A stretch of DNA of 64,000 nucleotides from Streptomyces sp. NBC_00659 (GCF_036226925.1 NZ_CP109031.1:6076001-6140000), one strand, 5' to 3'. Positions 44,516-55,545 are shown, counted from the first letter of the stretch. Notes: generated by a model from the letters alone, not told the origin. Program-made: numbers and translations.

Positions 44516-45889
44516 TCACCCGGCCGCGGACCCGGCTCGCCCCCGTTGGGCGAGCAGCACCACCAGGCCCGCCGCCAGCCACACGAGACCCGCCACCTGA
44601 GCCGTTCCCGACGCCTCGATGATCACCGCGACGGTGATCGCGGCCCCCAGTACGGGCAGGAGGACGTGCCGCCACCACACCACCGGCCCGCCCCGGTGCC
44701 GTACGGCGAACCAGCCCACCACCGACGCGTGCAGCAGCGTGAACGCTGTCAGGGCGCCGATGTCGACCACCGAGACCAGCTTGTCGAGGCCGTCGTCGCG
44801 GCGCGCCGCCCAGACCGCGGCGACCAGAGTGATCACCGCGGCGCACGACAGGGCCGCCCGCGGCACCCCGGAGCCGGTCCGCGCCAGCACCCGCGGCAGC
44901 CTCCGGTCCCGGGCCATCGCAAAGACGATCCGCCCGGCCGCGGCCTGCCCGGCCAGCGCCGCGAACGCCGCGCCGATCGCCTTGCTCACGGCGACCAGGT
45001 TGTGCAGCCACGAGCCGACGGAAGCGTCCACGGCGTCGTAGAAGGCCGGACCCTGAAGGGCGGGGTCGGCGGCGAGCCGCGCGGACGGCAGCGGCTCCAG
45101 CAGGGCCGCCAGATACGTCTGCGCGATGAACAGCACACCCGCCAGCGCCAGACAGAACAGCACCGCCCGGGCCACCTTCTCCGAACCGCCCGTGACCTCC
45201 TCGGCGAAGGAGGCGATCGCGTCGAAGCCGAGGAAGGACAGGACGGCGACCGAGACGGCGCCGACGACCGCCGACAGCGCGAACGCGCCCTGGGTGCCGT
45301 CACCCGACAGCGGGGACAGCCAGTCGCGCCGCGCGCCGTCGCGCGCGAGGACCACGGCCGCCGCCACGACGAAGACGACGAGGACCACGATCTCCATCGC
45401 GAGCACCAGAAAGCCGACGCGCGCCGCCGTGCGGACCCCCCGCAGATTGAGGAACGTCGTGACGACGACGGCGAGCGTGGTCCACACCCACCGGGACACC
45501 TCCGGGACCAGCGCGTTCATGGCGATCCCGGAGAACAGATAGGCCACCGCCGGAATGAGCAGATAGTCCAGCATCACCATCCACCCCGCGACGAACCCGG
45601 CCTCCGGGCCGAGCCCCGCGCGCGCGTAGGCGAACACCGAACCCGCCTGGGGGACCACCCGGACCATCTGGGCGTAGCTGAAGGCGGTGAACGCCATGGC
45701 CGCCGTCGCGACGACGTAGACCAGCGCCACCGCCCCGTGCGACCTCGCGTCCAGCGCTCCGAAGACCCCGACCGGGGCCATCGGGGCGATGAACAGCAGC
45801 CCGTAGACGACCAGGTCCCGGAAGCCGAGGCTGCGCCGCAGCCGCTGCTCCGCCGGGTCCGTGCCGGCGGTGGCCCGCGCGTCGGACAT
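44516..45889 (-). CDS. APC-family amino acid permease
   Basis: A 457-residue membrane protein with about twelve hydrophobic segments. The family start [26 protein letters not shown] and the segment [28 protein letters not shown] are diagnostic of the amino acid-polyamine-organocation family. The substrate is not predictable. ATG45889 is chosen because GGGAGG is 5 bases upstream. It is divergent from ispH. Confidence 0.9.
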   Translation of the reverse strand: MSDARATAGTDPAEQRLRRSLGFRDLVVYGLLFIAPMAPVGVFGALDARSHGAVALVYVVATAAMAFTAFSYAQMVRVVPQAGSVFAYARAGLGPEAGFVAGWMVMLDYLLIPAVAYLFSGIAMNALVPEVSRWVWTTLAVVVTTFLNLRGVRTAARVGFLVLAMEIVVLVVFVVAAAVVLARDGARRDWLSPLSGDGTQGAFALSAVVGAVSVAVLSFLGFDAIASFAEEVTGGSEKVARAVLFCLALAGVLFIAQTYLAALLEPLPSARLAADPALQGPAFYDAVDASVGSWLHNLVAVSKAIGAAFAALAGQAAAGRIVFAMARDRRLPRVLARTGSGVPRAALSCAAVITLVAAVWAARRDDGLDKLVSVVDIGALTAFTLLHASVVGWFAVRHRGGPVVWWRHVLLPVLGAAITVAVIIEASGTAQVAGLVWLAAGLVVLLAQRGRAGSAAG

Positions 45890-45989
45890 CGTGCCTCCCG
45901 GGAATCGCCTGGTCCCACCCCAGCGGCTGCCCACAGTCTCTCCGAGGAGGCGATCCCTGACCCGCCGGGCGCGGCCTTACGATGGGGGC

Positions 45990-46994
45990 ATGACCGCTTC
46001 GCCTGGCCGCCGTGTCCTGCTCGCCGCCCCCCGTGGCTACTGCGCGGGCGTGGACCGCGCCGTGATCGCCGTGGAGAAGGCCCTCGAGCAGTACGGGGCT
46101 CCGATCTACGTCCGTCACGAGATCGTCCACAACAAGTACGTCGTGCAGACCCTGGAGAAGAAGGGCGCGATCTTCGTCGAGCGGACGGCGGAGGTCCCCG
46201 AGGGGTCCATCGTCATGTTCTCGGCACACGGCGTCTCCCCCGTCGTCCACGACGAGGCCGCCGCCGGCAAGCTCGCCACCATCGACGCGACGTGCCCGCT
46301 GGTCACCAAGGTCCACAAGGAAGCCGTCCGCTTCGCGAACGAGGACTTCGACATCCTCCTCATCGGGCACGAGGGCCACGAAGAGGTCATCGGCACCTCC
46401 GGAGAGGCCCCCGACCACATCACCCTGGTCGACGGCCCCGGCGACGTCGCCAAGGTCGAGGTCCGCGACCCCTCCAAGGTCGTCTGGCTCTCCCAGACCA
46501 CCCTCTCCGTCGACGAGACCATGGAGACGGTCGACGCCCTGAAGGAGAAGTTCCCCCTCCTCATCTCCCCGCCGAGCGACGACATCTGCTACGCCACGCA
46601 GAACCGTCAGCTCGCCGTGAAGCAGATGGGCGCGGAGGCCGAGCTGGTCATCGTGGTCGGATCGCGCAACTCCTCCAACTCGGTCCGTCTGGTCGAGGTC
46701 GCCAAGCTGGCCGGCGCCCGCGCCGCGTACCTGGTGGACTTCGCCGAGGAGATCGACGAGGCCTGGCTGGAGGGCGTGAACACCGTCGGTGTCACCTCCG
46801 GTGCCTCCGTCCCCGAGGTCCTCGTCGAGCAGGTCCTGGAACGGCTGTCGGGGCACGGCTTCGAGGACGTGGAGATCGTCAAGGCCGCCGAGGAGTCCAT
46901 CACCTTCTCGCTCCCCAAGGAGCTGCGCCGCGACCTGCGCGCCGAGGCGGCCGCGCTGGTGGAGGCGCGTACGGGTGGTCCGTCCGGGAAGTGA
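45990..46994 (+). CDS. ispH: 4-hydroxy-3-methylbut-2-enyl diphosphate reductase
   Basis: A 334-residue iron-sulfur enzyme, last step of the MEP pathway, giving IPP and DMAPP, which feed UppS products. The three cluster cysteines are in GYCAGVDRA (Cys18), [12 protein letters not shown] and [10 protein letters not shown]. The motifs FSAHGVSP and [17 protein letters not shown] are intact. ATG45990 gives the standard length. Confidence 0.96.
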   Translation: MTASPGRRVLLAAPRGYCAGVDRAVIAVEKALEQYGAPIYVRHEIVHNKYVVQTLEKKGAIFVERTAEVPEGSIVMFSAHGVSPVVHDEAAAGKLATIDATCPLVTKVHKEAVRFANEDFDILLIGHEGHEEVIGTSGEAPDHITLVDGPGDVAKVEVRDPSKVVWLSQTTLSVDETMETVDALKEKFPLLISPPSDDICYATQNRQLAVKQMGAEAELVIVVGSRNSSNSVRLVEVAKLAGARAAYLVDFAEEIDEAWLEGVNTVGVTSGASVPEVLVEQVLERLSGHGFEDVEIVKAAEESITFSLPKELRRDLRAEAAALVEARTGGPSGK

Positions 46995-47023
46995 CGGTCA
47001 GCCGTACGTCGTAACGTAGAGCC

Positions 47024-47773
47024 ATGAAGATCTTCGGTGTGGACATTGGCGGATCCGGGATCAAGGGTGCCCCTGTGGACCTTGATCGCGGGGACCTGGC
47101 GGAGGAGCGCCACAAGGTGCTCACCCCGCACCCGGCGACGCCCGACGCGGTGGCCGACGGCGTGAAGGACGTCATCGACCACTTCGGCTGGACGGGCCCG
47201 GTGGGCATCACGTTCCCCGGTGTGGTGACCGGTGGTTCCACGATCCGTACGGCGGCCAACGTCGACAAGTCCTGGATCGACACCGACGCGGGCGCGTTGC
47301 TCGGCGGGCGGCTGGGCGGCCTGCCGGTGACCGTGCTGAACGACGCGGACGCGGCGGGTGTCGCCGAGATGGAGTTCGGCGCGGGGAAGGGCCGCCGGGG
47401 CACGGTCATCCTGCTCACTTTCGGCACCGGCATCGGCAGCGCCGTCTTCACCGAAGGCGAGCTGGTCCCGAACACCGAGCTGGGCCACCTCGAGCTGAAC
47501 GGCCACGACGCCGAGAAGCGGGCCTCCACCAAGGCCAAGGACGACCACGAACTGACCTGGGAACACTGGTCGCGCCGCGTCACCAAGTACCTCGCCCATG
47601 TCGAGATGCTCTTCTCCCCGGAACTCTTCATCATCGGCGGAGGTGTCAGCCGCAAGGCCGACAAGTTCCTGCCGCTGATCCAGGACATCAAGGCCGAGAT
47701 CGTCCCCGCGCAGCTCCAGAACAACGCCGGGATCGTGGGCGCGGCGATGCGGGCGGCGCAGATCGGCCGGTAG
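47024..47773 (+). CDS. ppgK: Polyphosphate glucokinase (ROK family)
   Basis: A 249-residue glucokinase that uses polyphosphate and/or ATP. It has the phosphate loop [15 protein letters not shown], the catalytic Asp in [26 protein letters not shown], and the polyphosphate-glucokinase-specific [15 protein letters not shown]. It follows ispH by 29 bases and is ended by a hairpin. Confidence 0.94.
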   Translation: MKIFGVDIGGSGIKGAPVDLDRGDLAEERHKVLTPHPATPDAVADGVKDVIDHFGWTGPVGITFPGVVTGGSTIRTAANVDKSWIDTDAGALLGGRLGGLPVTVLNDADAAGVAEMEFGAGKGRRGTVILLTFGTGIGSAVFTEGELVPNTELGHLELNGHDAEKRASTKAKDDHELTWEHWSRRVTKYLAHVEMLFSPELFIIGGGVSRKADKFLPLIQDIKAEIVPAQLQNNAGIVGAAMRAAQIGR

Positions 47774-47776
47774 CCG

Positions 47777-47803
47777 CGATGCCGCCGGGCGACGGCGGCA
47801 TCG
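47777..47803 (+). terminator. Terminator of ppgK
   Basis: A perfect 10-bp stem (47777-47786 with 47794-47803) lies 3 bases after the stop. A second weaker stem follows at 47818-47845. Confidence 0.75.
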
Positions 47804-47909
47804 GGCGGCGACGGCGACGCGGCCCGCGAGGATACGAGGGCCGCGACGGTACGACGTTCAGCGGGCCGGAACATCGGGCCGGATCAGCGGGCCGGATCGG
47901 CGTGCCCGT

Positions 47910-48491
47910 TCAGCGGGCCTGTCTGCCGGGCGGCACGCCGTGTGTCCGGTCCCGCCGCCGGGCGGCCCGGCGGCGGGACATCAGGCCGACCCGGCGGACG
48001 GTCACGACGAGGACCGCGGCCAGCGTTCCCCCGTACAGCCAGCCCGCCTGGAGGGCGAGGGCGGTGACCAGGCCCATGAGGCTGGCGCCGAAGCCGCCTC
48101 CTCCGCCGTCGGTGATCGGCGGCAGCCCGAAGGCGAAGGCGATCGGTACGACCACGGGGGCGGTCACCAGGTCGCCGGGCCGCACCCACAGCGCGGTCAG
48201 CACGCACACCGGCAGGAACAGCACCCCGTACACGGTCGCCGACCCGTCGAACAGCAGGTGGTCGAGGCAGGCGAGCGCGAACATCGTCGCGCCGCAGAAG
48301 AGGCCGCCGCCGAGCCCGGTCAGCCGCGGGCGCGACGTCCGGCGCGGCTGCCGGACACCCGCGGGCGCGGGCCGCCGCGCCGCCGGGCCCTCCCGTCGGA
48401 CACCGCCGCCCGCGGCCCGCCCGGACTGTGCCGGAACAGGTGCCCCGCGTCGCGGTCTGTACTGAGGGGGACGCGTCCTGTGTTGCTCCAC
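47910..48491 (-). CDS. DUF6542-type membrane protein
   Basis: A 193-residue protein with a basic, Arg/Pro-rich N-terminal 55 residues. Four hydrophobic segments follow (about 58-160, including GATMFALACLDHLLFDGSATVYGVLFLPVCVLTAL), then a basic tail. It resembles the DUF6542 family of small actinobacterial membrane proteins; function is unknown. It is divergent from ychF. No clear ribosome binding site precedes GTG48491, so a leaderless mRNA is possible. Confidence 0.7.
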   Translation of the reverse strand: MEQHRTRPPQYRPRRGAPVPAQSGRAAGGGVRREGPAARRPAPAGVRQPRRTSRPRLTGLGGGLFCGATMFALACLDHLLFDGSATVYGVLFLPVCVLTALWVRPGDLVTAPVVVPIAFAFGLPPITDGGGGGFGASLMGLVTALALQAGWLYGGTLAAVLVVTVRRVGLMSRRRAARRRDRTHGVPPGRQAR

Positions 48492-48688
48492 TGGACCAAC
48501 TTAGGTCGTTTTATGTGTGGAATGGCTCCTCGGACACGCCGGAGACCAGCCGAAGGCGAGGCCGTGGAAAGAGCTTGGCCATGCGTTCGATACCTCGCGG
48601 GCGGGAGCCGGGTCACGCCGTAGACTGGTGGATCGGCCCGCTCTTCTGGAGGGCCCTTCGCCCATCCTCTCGTACGGGAAGTCGCAAC

Positions 48689-49777
<1,089 letters not shown>

Positions 49778-49825
49778 CCGGACGAGGGGACACCACGCCG
49801 CTGACGCGGCAAACATGCAGGTCAA

Positions 49826-49856
49826 AAGGGGCCGACTCCTCCGGGGTCGGCCCCTT
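49826..49856. terminator. Terminator between ychF and the SMP-30-like gene
   Basis: A perfect 11-bp stem (49826-49836 region with 49846-49856) with A and T tracts on its flanks serves two convergent genes. Confidence 0.8.
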
Positions 49857-49865
49857 GCTTTGTGT

Positions 49866-50894
49866 TCAGATGCCCCGTACCCACGCCACGGTGAACGGTG
49901 TCTCGGGTGTGCCCGGTCCCATCGGTCCGCCCTTGTCGAACTGGGAGCGGACGACGAGTGTGCGGCCGTCGTGGCGCACCAGCGTGGTCGGGATCTGGAG
50001 CGCGGGATCGGTGAGGCTGCGCTCCAGACGGGCCGCGGTGCCGTCCGCCGACAGGCGCCAGCGGGTGATCGTGTCGGTCCTGTTGAGGGCGGCCCACAAG
50101 GTGGTGCCGACCAGTTCCAGTCCATCGCCGTTCACCAGGTCACCTCCGTGCAGGGCGACTTGGTGGATCCTGCCGGTGATGAGGTCCACCCGGTAGAGGG
50201 CGCCCCCGGTCATGTCGACGGTGAACAAGCAGCGGTCCCCGGCGGCGATGCCGTTCAGGGTGAACGTGCCGGCCGGGTGCGGGGCCAGGATGCCGCCGAA
50301 GTCGTAGGCGGGTGTGAGCGTGGCACGACCGCCGTGGGCCGCGGCCCGGGCGAGCTCGGCCGGTGTCACCCGGTAGACGACCTCGCGCACGCTGTCCGTC
50401 AGGTAGGCGCTGCCGTCCGCGGCGATCGCCAGGTCGTTGACGAAACGCGGCGCGTCACCGGGGACGTCGAAGCGGGCCAGCAGGGCGCGGGTGCGTACCT
50501 CGTAGACGGCGACCCCGGCCGTCGAGTCGGTCACCCAGAGACGGCTGGACCCGTCGACCTTCAGCCCGTTCGCGGTGTTCCGGCCGTCCGCGCCCGGGGG
50601 CAGGAAGGTCTCGGCCGCACGGCGTCCGGGCGCCGCGCGGTAGACGGCACCGGTGCTGTACGAGCCCACGTACAGGGCTCCGGTGCGCGGGTCGGCGGCG
50701 ATGCCTTCCGGGTAGGCGTGGTCGTCGGGAAGTTCGAAGGCGGTGGAGATACGGCGGTTGGAGCTACGGGGGGTGGAGACCGGGGCCGTGGAGAGGCCGG
50801 GTGCGGCGCTCGCGGGCGGGGCGCCCGCGGCGGTCGCCGCGATGGCGGAGGCGGTGGCGGTCAGGAAGGTGCGGCGCTGGATCGAACGGGACAC
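49866..50894 (-). CDS. Tat-exported SMP-30/gluconolactonase-like beta-propeller protein
   Basis: A 342-residue protein. The N-terminus MSRSIQRRTFLTATASAIAAT is a twin-arginine signal with AlaXAla cleavage near residue 30. The mature part has repeated propeller blades (YPEGIAADPRTGALYVGSYSTGAVY, FVNDLAIAADGSAYLTDS, NGIAAGDRCLFTVDM). Relatives are lactonases or metal-binding hydrolases. It is divergent from a MarR regulator whose likely operator (50957-50968) lies between them. Confidence 0.88.
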   Translation of the reverse strand: MSRSIQRRTFLTATASAIAATAAGAPPASAAPGLSTAPVSTPRSSNRRISTAFELPDDHAYPEGIAADPRTGALYVGSYSTGAVYRAAPGRRAAETFLPPGADGRNTANGLKVDGSSRLWVTDSTAGVAVYEVRTRALLARFDVPGDAPRFVNDLAIAADGSAYLTDSVREVVYRVTPAELARAAAHGGRATLTPAYDFGGILAPHPAGTFTLNGIAAGDRCLFTVDMTGGALYRVDLITGRIHQVALHGGDLVNGDGLELVGTTLWAALNRTDTITRWRLSADGTAARLERSLTDPALQIPTTLVRHDGRTLVVRSQFDKGGPMGPGTPETPFTVAWVRGI

Positions 50895-50956
50895 GGCGGA
50901 ACCTCTCGGTCTGCATCTCGGACGTCGACGAGCTGAGCGATGAGTACGAACGTATG

Positions 50957-50968
50957 TTAGAGCTCTAA
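50957..50968. promoter_or_regulatory. TTAGAGCTCTAA palindrome, likely MarR operator
   Basis: This perfect 12-bp AT-rich palindrome sits in the divergent region between the SMP-30-like and MarR genes, in the midst of a rare low-GC patch (50945-50985). It resembles TTAGA-type MarR boxes. Confidence 0.7.
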
Positions 50969-51044
50969 TGGTCGTCAATGTCTTTACTGATGGGTGGGGG
51001 CTCATCGTCGTATCGCCCGTACGATCCGCGGCTACCATGCGGAG

Positions 51045-51491
51045 ATGACGTCCATGCCCGTGTCCGAGCGCCTCGGCTCCCACCTCAAGCGGGCCGAGCA
51101 GGCCCTCGGTGCGACCAAGGCCGCGGTGCTCAAACCGGCGGGCGTGACCGTCGCCCAGTACGCGGCGCTGCTCCACCTCAGTGAGAACCCCGGCATCTCG
51201 GCCGCCGCGCTGGCCCGCCTCTGCCTGGTCACACCGCCGACCATGAACACGGTCCTGAACAACCTCCAGGACCGCGGCCTCATCGAGCGCACCCCGCACG
51301 CCTGGCACAAGAACGTCCTGGAGACCCGGCTCACCGACGAGGGCAGGACGGCGCTCGCCGACGCCGACGCCCGCGCCGTACGGGTCGAGCGCGCCTTGGC
51401 CGCCGAGTTCACCGCCGAGGAGCGCGACACCATCGCCGCCCTGCTCGGCCGGTGCGTCGCGGTCCTGGAGAAGGAACGCCCCCGCCCCTGA
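51045..51491 (+). CDS. MarR-family transcriptional regulator
   Basis: A regulator of 148 residues from ATG51045, or 145 from ATG51054, which has GGAG nine bases upstream. Winged-helix motifs are visible: VTVAQYAALLHLSENPGISAAALARLCLVTPPTMNTVLNNLQDRGLIERTP, and a wing ending ETRLTDEGRTAL. It probably represses the divergent Tat-exported propeller gene and itself through the TTAGAGCTCTAA site. Confidence 0.9.
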   Translation: MTSMPVSERLGSHLKRAEQALGATKAAVLKPAGVTVAQYAALLHLSENPGISAAALARLCLVTPPTMNTVLNNLQDRGLIERTPHAWHKNVLETRLTDEGRTALADADARAVRVERALAAEFTAEERDTIAALLGRCVAVLEKERPRP

Positions 51492-51535
51492 GGGGCGCTC
51501 CCGGCGAAACTCCCTGGTCCGGGCCGACCCCGGGA

Positions 51536-52642
51536 TCAGGCGCGCGCCATGCCTGTCTTCACGCCGGCACCGCACAGCGGCACCACGGCCTCCCGTCGGC
51601 CGAGGGCGCCCTCACGGACCGCCGCCCAGCAGGCCACGCCCGTCGACTCCACGTACAGCCCGCGCCCGGCGAGATCCGACTGTGCGTGGCGGATCTGGTC
51701 CTCCGTCACGGTCAGGAAGGCGCCCCCGGAGGCGCGTACCGCGCTCAGGATCTGGCGGGCCCTCAGCGGGTGCGGGATCGCGATGCCCTCGGCGAACGTG
51801 GGCGCCGGCGGAGTGACACCGACGAGATCGTCGGCCCCCTCGGACCACGCCCGGGCCAGTGGGGCGACCGCGGCGGCCTGGACGGCGTACAGGGCGGGTC
51901 TCTTGTCGATCAGCCCCGCCGCGTGCAGTTCGGCCACCGCGAGGGCGGCGCCGAGGAGCAGGGTGCCGTTGCCGACCGGCAGCACGAGGACGTCGGGCAG
52001 ACGTCCGCCGAGGTCCTCCCAGAGTTCGTGGACGTACGTCTTCGTGCCGTGCAGGAAGTACGGGTTGAAGACGTGCGAGGCATAGAACACGCCGTCCTCG
52101 TCGGCCGTCTCGCGCGCCGCGCGTGCCGTCGCCTCGCGGTCGCCCTCGACCACCCGCAGCCGTGCCCCGTGCGCCTCGATCTGCTCCAGCTTCTTGGCGG
52201 AGGTGCTCTCGGGGACGTACACGGTGCACGGCAGCCCGGCCCGGGCGCAGTACGCGGCGAGCGCCGTGCCCGCGTTCCCGCTGCTGTCCGCGAGCACCTG
52301 GCGGGGCCCGAGCCGCAGCGCCAGTTCGGCCAGCAGTACGGCCCCGCGGTCCTTGAACGACAGTGTCGGCATCAGGAAGTCGAGCTTGGCGAGGACGCGT
52401 TCGCCCAGGGGGACCAGGGGAGTGCGGCCCTCGCCGAGGCTGACCGTGGGCGAGGCCAGCGGCAGGCACTCCGCGTACCGCCACATCGAGTTCACCCGGC
52501 CGGTGAGGGACGCGAGGGGAGCCGGCGTCGGGGTGAAGTCCAGGTCGAGCGGGCCGCGGCAGACCGGGCAGCACCAGGCGAGCGAGCCGGCGGGTACACG
52601 CGTGCCGTCCGTCGGGCAGAAGCAGTCCGGCAGTGCAGTCAT
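51536..52642 (-). CDS. PLP-dependent enzyme of the threonine synthase/serine dehydratase fold
   Basis: A 368-residue fold-type II PLP enzyme. An N-terminal Cys-rich zinc-ribbon-like segment (Cys7, 9, 24, 25, 28) precedes the catalytic Lys97 in LSFKDRGA, the phosphate-binding SSGNAGTALAAYCARAG and the later PVGNGTLLLGA. The arrangement resembles threonine synthase. Without neighbouring thr genes the reaction stays uncertain; a diaminopropionate or serine-type lyase is possible. Confidence 0.85.
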   Translation of the reverse strand: MTALPDCFCPTDGTRVPAGSLAWCCPVCRGPLDLDFTPTPAPLASLTGRVNSMWRYAECLPLASPTVSLGEGRTPLVPLGERVLAKLDFLMPTLSFKDRGAVLLAELALRLGPRQVLADSSGNAGTALAAYCARAGLPCTVYVPESTSAKKLEQIEAHGARLRVVEGDREATARAARETADEDGVFYASHVFNPYFLHGTKTYVHELWEDLGGRLPDVLVLPVGNGTLLLGAALAVAELHAAGLIDKRPALYAVQAAAVAPLARAWSEGADDLVGVTPPAPTFAEGIAIPHPLRARQILSAVRASGGAFLTVTEDQIRHAQSDLAGRGLYVESTGVACWAAVREGALGRREAVVPLCGAGVKTGMARA

Positions 52643-52823
52643 GGGTGCAGGTTAGACGCGAGGCCGGGGAAGGGACCGTTCCGCGCGTTCCTGAGCGGCC
52701 GCGCCCCGGCGGCAGACCGGGCAGCCCCGTAGGGATCCCGTCCGTGCCGTGCTTACGATGCGCCCAGTCATTCGGCAGTCGTATGCGCGTTCCATAACGG
52801 ACGGATGAGGAGCAAGGGAAACC

Positions 52824-54086
52824 GTGGCCATACCCCCGCCGCCCGGCCCGCAGCAGCCCGAGGGGCCGTACCCGCCGCCGGGGACGCCTCCGTACCCGCA
52901 GGCTCCGCACCCCCAAGGACCCTTCCCGCAGGGGCCGTACCCGCAGGGGCCGTACCAACAGGGGCCGTACCAGCAGTCCCCGTACGCGGGCCCGTATCAG
53001 CCCTGGGGGCAGGGCTACTCCCCGTACAACCGGCCCGTTCCCTTCAACGGGCTCGCGATCGCGGCGCTGGTCCTCGGTGTTCTCTGCTTCCTGCCCGCCG
53101 TCGGGCTGGTGCTCGGGATCGCGGCGCTCGTCCAGATCAAGAGGCGCGGTGAGCGCGGCAAGGGCATGGCGGTGGCCGGCATCGTGCTGTCGTCGGTCGG
53201 TGTCGTGCTGCTCGCGCTCATGGTCGCGACCGGGGGAGCGCGCGACTTCTGGGAGGGCTTCAAGGACGGGGCGGGCGGCTCGGGGGACTCCGCGTTCTCG
53301 CTGGAGGTGGGCGAGTGCTTCGACACGCCGAGCGGCTCGCTGAAGGGTCTGGCGGTCGACGTCGACAAGGTGCCGTGTTCGGGCGGGCACGACGCCGAGG
53401 TGTTCGCCGACTTCGAGATGTCCGAAGCCGACTACCCCGGGGACGACGCGCTCGCCGACGAGGCCGACCGGCGGTGCTCCGTGCTCCGGAACACGTACGC
53501 GATGGACTCCTGGGCCGTCCCGGAGAACGTCGGCGTGTACTCCTTCACGCCGACGTCGCAGAGCTGGCTCCGCGGCGACCGCGAGGTGAGCTGCCTGTTC
53601 GGGGACGCCGACGAGACGGGCGGTCTGACGGGCTCCCTGCGCAAGGACCGGCTCACGCTGGACTCCGACCAGTACTCCTATCTGAGCTCGGCGGCGGCCA
53701 TCGACAACGCGCTGGCCGCGATGCCCGACGCCGAGTACATCGACGACGACCTGCCCGGCTACAAGGAGTGGGCGGACCAGGTCTCGAAGACGCTCGCGGG
53801 GGAGGCGGACGGGCTGCCCGCCCACCGGTTCGCACCGGGCGCGGCCAAGCCGGTCGCCGCCCTGGCCAAGGACCTGGAGCGCTCGGCGAAGGAGTGGGTC
53901 AAGGCCGCGGACGCGCAGGACGCGGACACCTTCTCCGCGCACTACGAGAAGGCGCTGAAGCTCATCGACCCGAGGAAGGCGGTCACCACCCGCAAGGCTC
54001 TGGGGCTCGCCACCACCCCGCCTGAGGACCACGGCGGCGGGGGCACCGGTAGCGGTGGCGAAGACGGTGCCGGAATCGAGGTGTGA
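52824..54086 (+). CDS. DUF4190 membrane protein with septum-formation-like extracellular domain
   Basis: A 420-residue protein. The N-terminal 70 residues are Pro/Gln/Gly/Tyr repeats of the QGPYPQGPYQQ kind. A DUF4190 segment with two membrane helices (about 74-140, NGLAIAALVLGVLCFLPAVGLVLGIAAL) follows. The outer part begins SLEVGECFDTPSGSLKGLAVDVDKVPCSGGHDAEVF, which matches the Cys-paired septum-formation domain, and ends with helices and a Gly-rich tail. The start is GTG52824. Confidence 0.82.
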   Translation: MAIPPPPGPQQPEGPYPPPGTPPYPQAPHPQGPFPQGPYPQGPYQQGPYQQSPYAGPYQPWGQGYSPYNRPVPFNGLAIAALVLGVLCFLPAVGLVLGIAALVQIKRRGERGKGMAVAGIVLSSVGVVLLALMVATGGARDFWEGFKDGAGGSGDSAFSLEVGECFDTPSGSLKGLAVDVDKVPCSGGHDAEVFADFEMSEADYPGDDALADEADRRCSVLRNTYAMDSWAVPENVGVYSFTPTSQSWLRGDREVSCLFGDADETGGLTGSLRKDRLTLDSDQYSYLSSAAAIDNALAAMPDAEYIDDDLPGYKEWADQVSKTLAGEADGLPAHRFAPGAAKPVAALAKDLERSAKEWVKAADAQDADTFSAHYEKALKLIDPRKAVTTRKALGLATTPPEDHGGGGTGSGGEDGAGIEV

Positions 54087-54233
54087 CGGCAGCCACAGTG
54101 GGGAGAAAGTGCCTGCGTAATGCCCTCAAGGGGCTGCGTCATCACATCGAGTGATTCTCTGGCCTTTGCTTGCATGGCACAACCCACGGTTGCCACGCTG
54201 TTGCTGTCTGTACAACCTGATGGGAGCGGCTAA

Positions 54234-54986
54234 GTGACTTTCGGTGAGCAGCCGGCGTACCTGCGTGTCGCGGGTGATCTCCGCAAGAAGATCGTCGACG
54301 GCTCGCTGCCCCCGCACACCCGGCTTCCCTCGCAGGCCAGGATCCGCGAGGAGTACGGAGTCTCGGACACGGTCGCCCTGGAGGCGCGCAAGGTGCTCAT
54401 GGCCGAGGGGCTGGTCGAGGGCCGCTCCGGTTCGGGCACCTATGTCCGCGAGCGGCCGGTGCCGCGCCGCGTCGCCCGCTCCGGGTACCGGCCGGACAAC
54501 GGCGCCACCCCCTTCCGCCAGGAGCAGGCGGACTTCGCGGTGCGCGGCACCTGGGAGTCCCACAGCCGGCAGGTCGAGGCGAGCGGCGCGATCGCCGAGC
54601 GGCTGGCCATCCAGCCCGGCGACCGCGTGATGTGCACGAACTACGTCTACCGCGACGGCGGTGAGGCGATGATGCTGTCCACCTCCTGGGAGCCGCTCGC
54701 CGTGACCGGACGTACGCCGGTGATGCTCCCCGAGGAGGGCCCGCTCGGCGGCATGGGTGTCGTCGAGCGGATGGCGGCCATCGACGTGATCGTGGACAAC
54801 GTCACCGAGGAGGTGGGCGCGCGCCCCGGCCTCGCCGAGGAACTCCTGGCGCTGGGCGGCGTGCCCGGCCATGTGGTCGTCGTCATCCAGCGCACCTTCT
54901 TCGCCTCGGGCCGGCCGGTGGAGACGGCGGACGTGGTGGTCCCGGCGGACCGCTACCGGATCGCCTACCACCTGCCGGTGAAGTGA
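54234..54986 (+). CDS. GntR-family regulator (HutC/UTRA type)
   Basis: A 250-residue regulator. The N-terminal winged helix has AYLRVAGDLRKKIVDGSLPPHTRLPSQARIREEYGVSDTVALEARKVLMAEGLVEGRSGSGTYV. The C-terminal UTRA effector domain (about 85-245) ends RTFFASGRPVETADVVVPADRYRIAYHLPVK. The effector is unknown. No gene it would obviously control is adjacent. The start is GTG54234 after GGGAG. Confidence 0.92.
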   Translation: MTFGEQPAYLRVAGDLRKKIVDGSLPPHTRLPSQARIREEYGVSDTVALEARKVLMAEGLVEGRSGSGTYVRERPVPRRVARSGYRPDNGATPFRQEQADFAVRGTWESHSRQVEASGAIAERLAIQPGDRVMCTNYVYRDGGEAMMLSTSWEPLAVTGRTPVMLPEEGPLGGMGVVERMAAIDVIVDNVTEEVGARPGLAEELLALGGVPGHVVVVIQRTFFASGRPVETADVVVPADRYRIAYHLPVK

Positions 54987-55259
54987 CAGCGCGTCACTTC
55001 TGTACGCCACCTCGCCCGGTGTCGCGTACGGCGTTCCGTAGGGCCTGGTGGGCTCGCGTGTCGGCGCGGGTGCCCGCGCCTCAACGGGGCCGCCCGTGGG
55101 CCCGGTTGGAATCTGGCCTTTCTCAAGTGACGGACCGGGGAACGACTTCGCCCTGCTCGAGGACCCGCGAGGAGTCGTGAGCGGCGCGTTCGGTGGCGTG
55201 CGCCCCCCGGGGCGCCGCTCCTTACTGGCCGGTTGCGTACCTCTTTGTGTAAATCCGTG
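54987..55259. other. Intergenic region without a recognised gene
   Basis: No coding bias or family motif was seen on either strand over these 273 bases. A candidate promoter begins at its right end. Confidence 0.4.
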
Positions 55260-55287
55260 TTCGCTGCGTGAAGGTAAGGCGTACGCT
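55260..55287 (+). promoter_or_regulatory. Candidate promoter for a leaderless transcript
   Basis: TTCGCT (55260-55265) and TACGCT (55282-55287) are spaced 16 bases apart. Transcription would begin about 7 bases later, at the ATG of the small ORF at 55295. Confidence 0.4.
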
Positions 55288-55294
55288 CGGGCAT

Positions 55295-55366
55295 ATGCGT
55301 ACTGCGGTTTCGATGGAATGCGGGGTTCGACGGGGGCCCGGGGCGGGAAGTGGAGGGGCTCTATGA
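55295..55366 (+). CDS. Possible 23-residue leaderless upstream peptide
   Basis: ATG55295 lies 7 bases after a TACGCT -10 element, as expected for a leaderless mRNA. The short frame contains one Cys (MEC at residues 7-9) and ends in a TGA that overlaps the ATG of the SPOR gene (ATGA, 55363-55366). It may couple translation of the SPOR gene. The peptide has no recognisable homology and could be fortuitous. Confidence 0.3.
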   Translation: MRTAVSMECGVRRGPGAGSGGAL

Positions 55367-55545
55367 ACGACAGCACGATCACGCTTCCCTGGCTCGTCAT
55401 ACGGCAGGACGACAACGGCAATCGCTATCGCGTGGGCAGGTACGCGACGCGCGCCGAGGCCCAGAAGATCGCGGACAGTCTCGACGACCGCGGGCACAAG
55501 CAGCTCTACTGGGTCGAGCGGATCGGGCCGAACGGAACCCCGTGA
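55363..55545 (+). CDS. Small SPOR-domain-like protein
   Basis: A 60-residue protein with PWLVIRQDDNGNRYRVGRYATRAEAQKIADSLDDRGHKQLYWVERI. This has the alternating strand-helix pattern of a minimal SPOR domain, widespread in Streptomyces. It has no signal peptide, so it is cytoplasmic and unlikely to bind septal glycan. GGAGGGG lies 6 bases before the ATG. A Nudix gene follows after 45 bases. Confidence 0.82.
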   Translation: MNDSTITLPWLVIRQDDNGNRYRVGRYATRAEAQKIADSLDDRGHKQLYWVERIGPNGTP

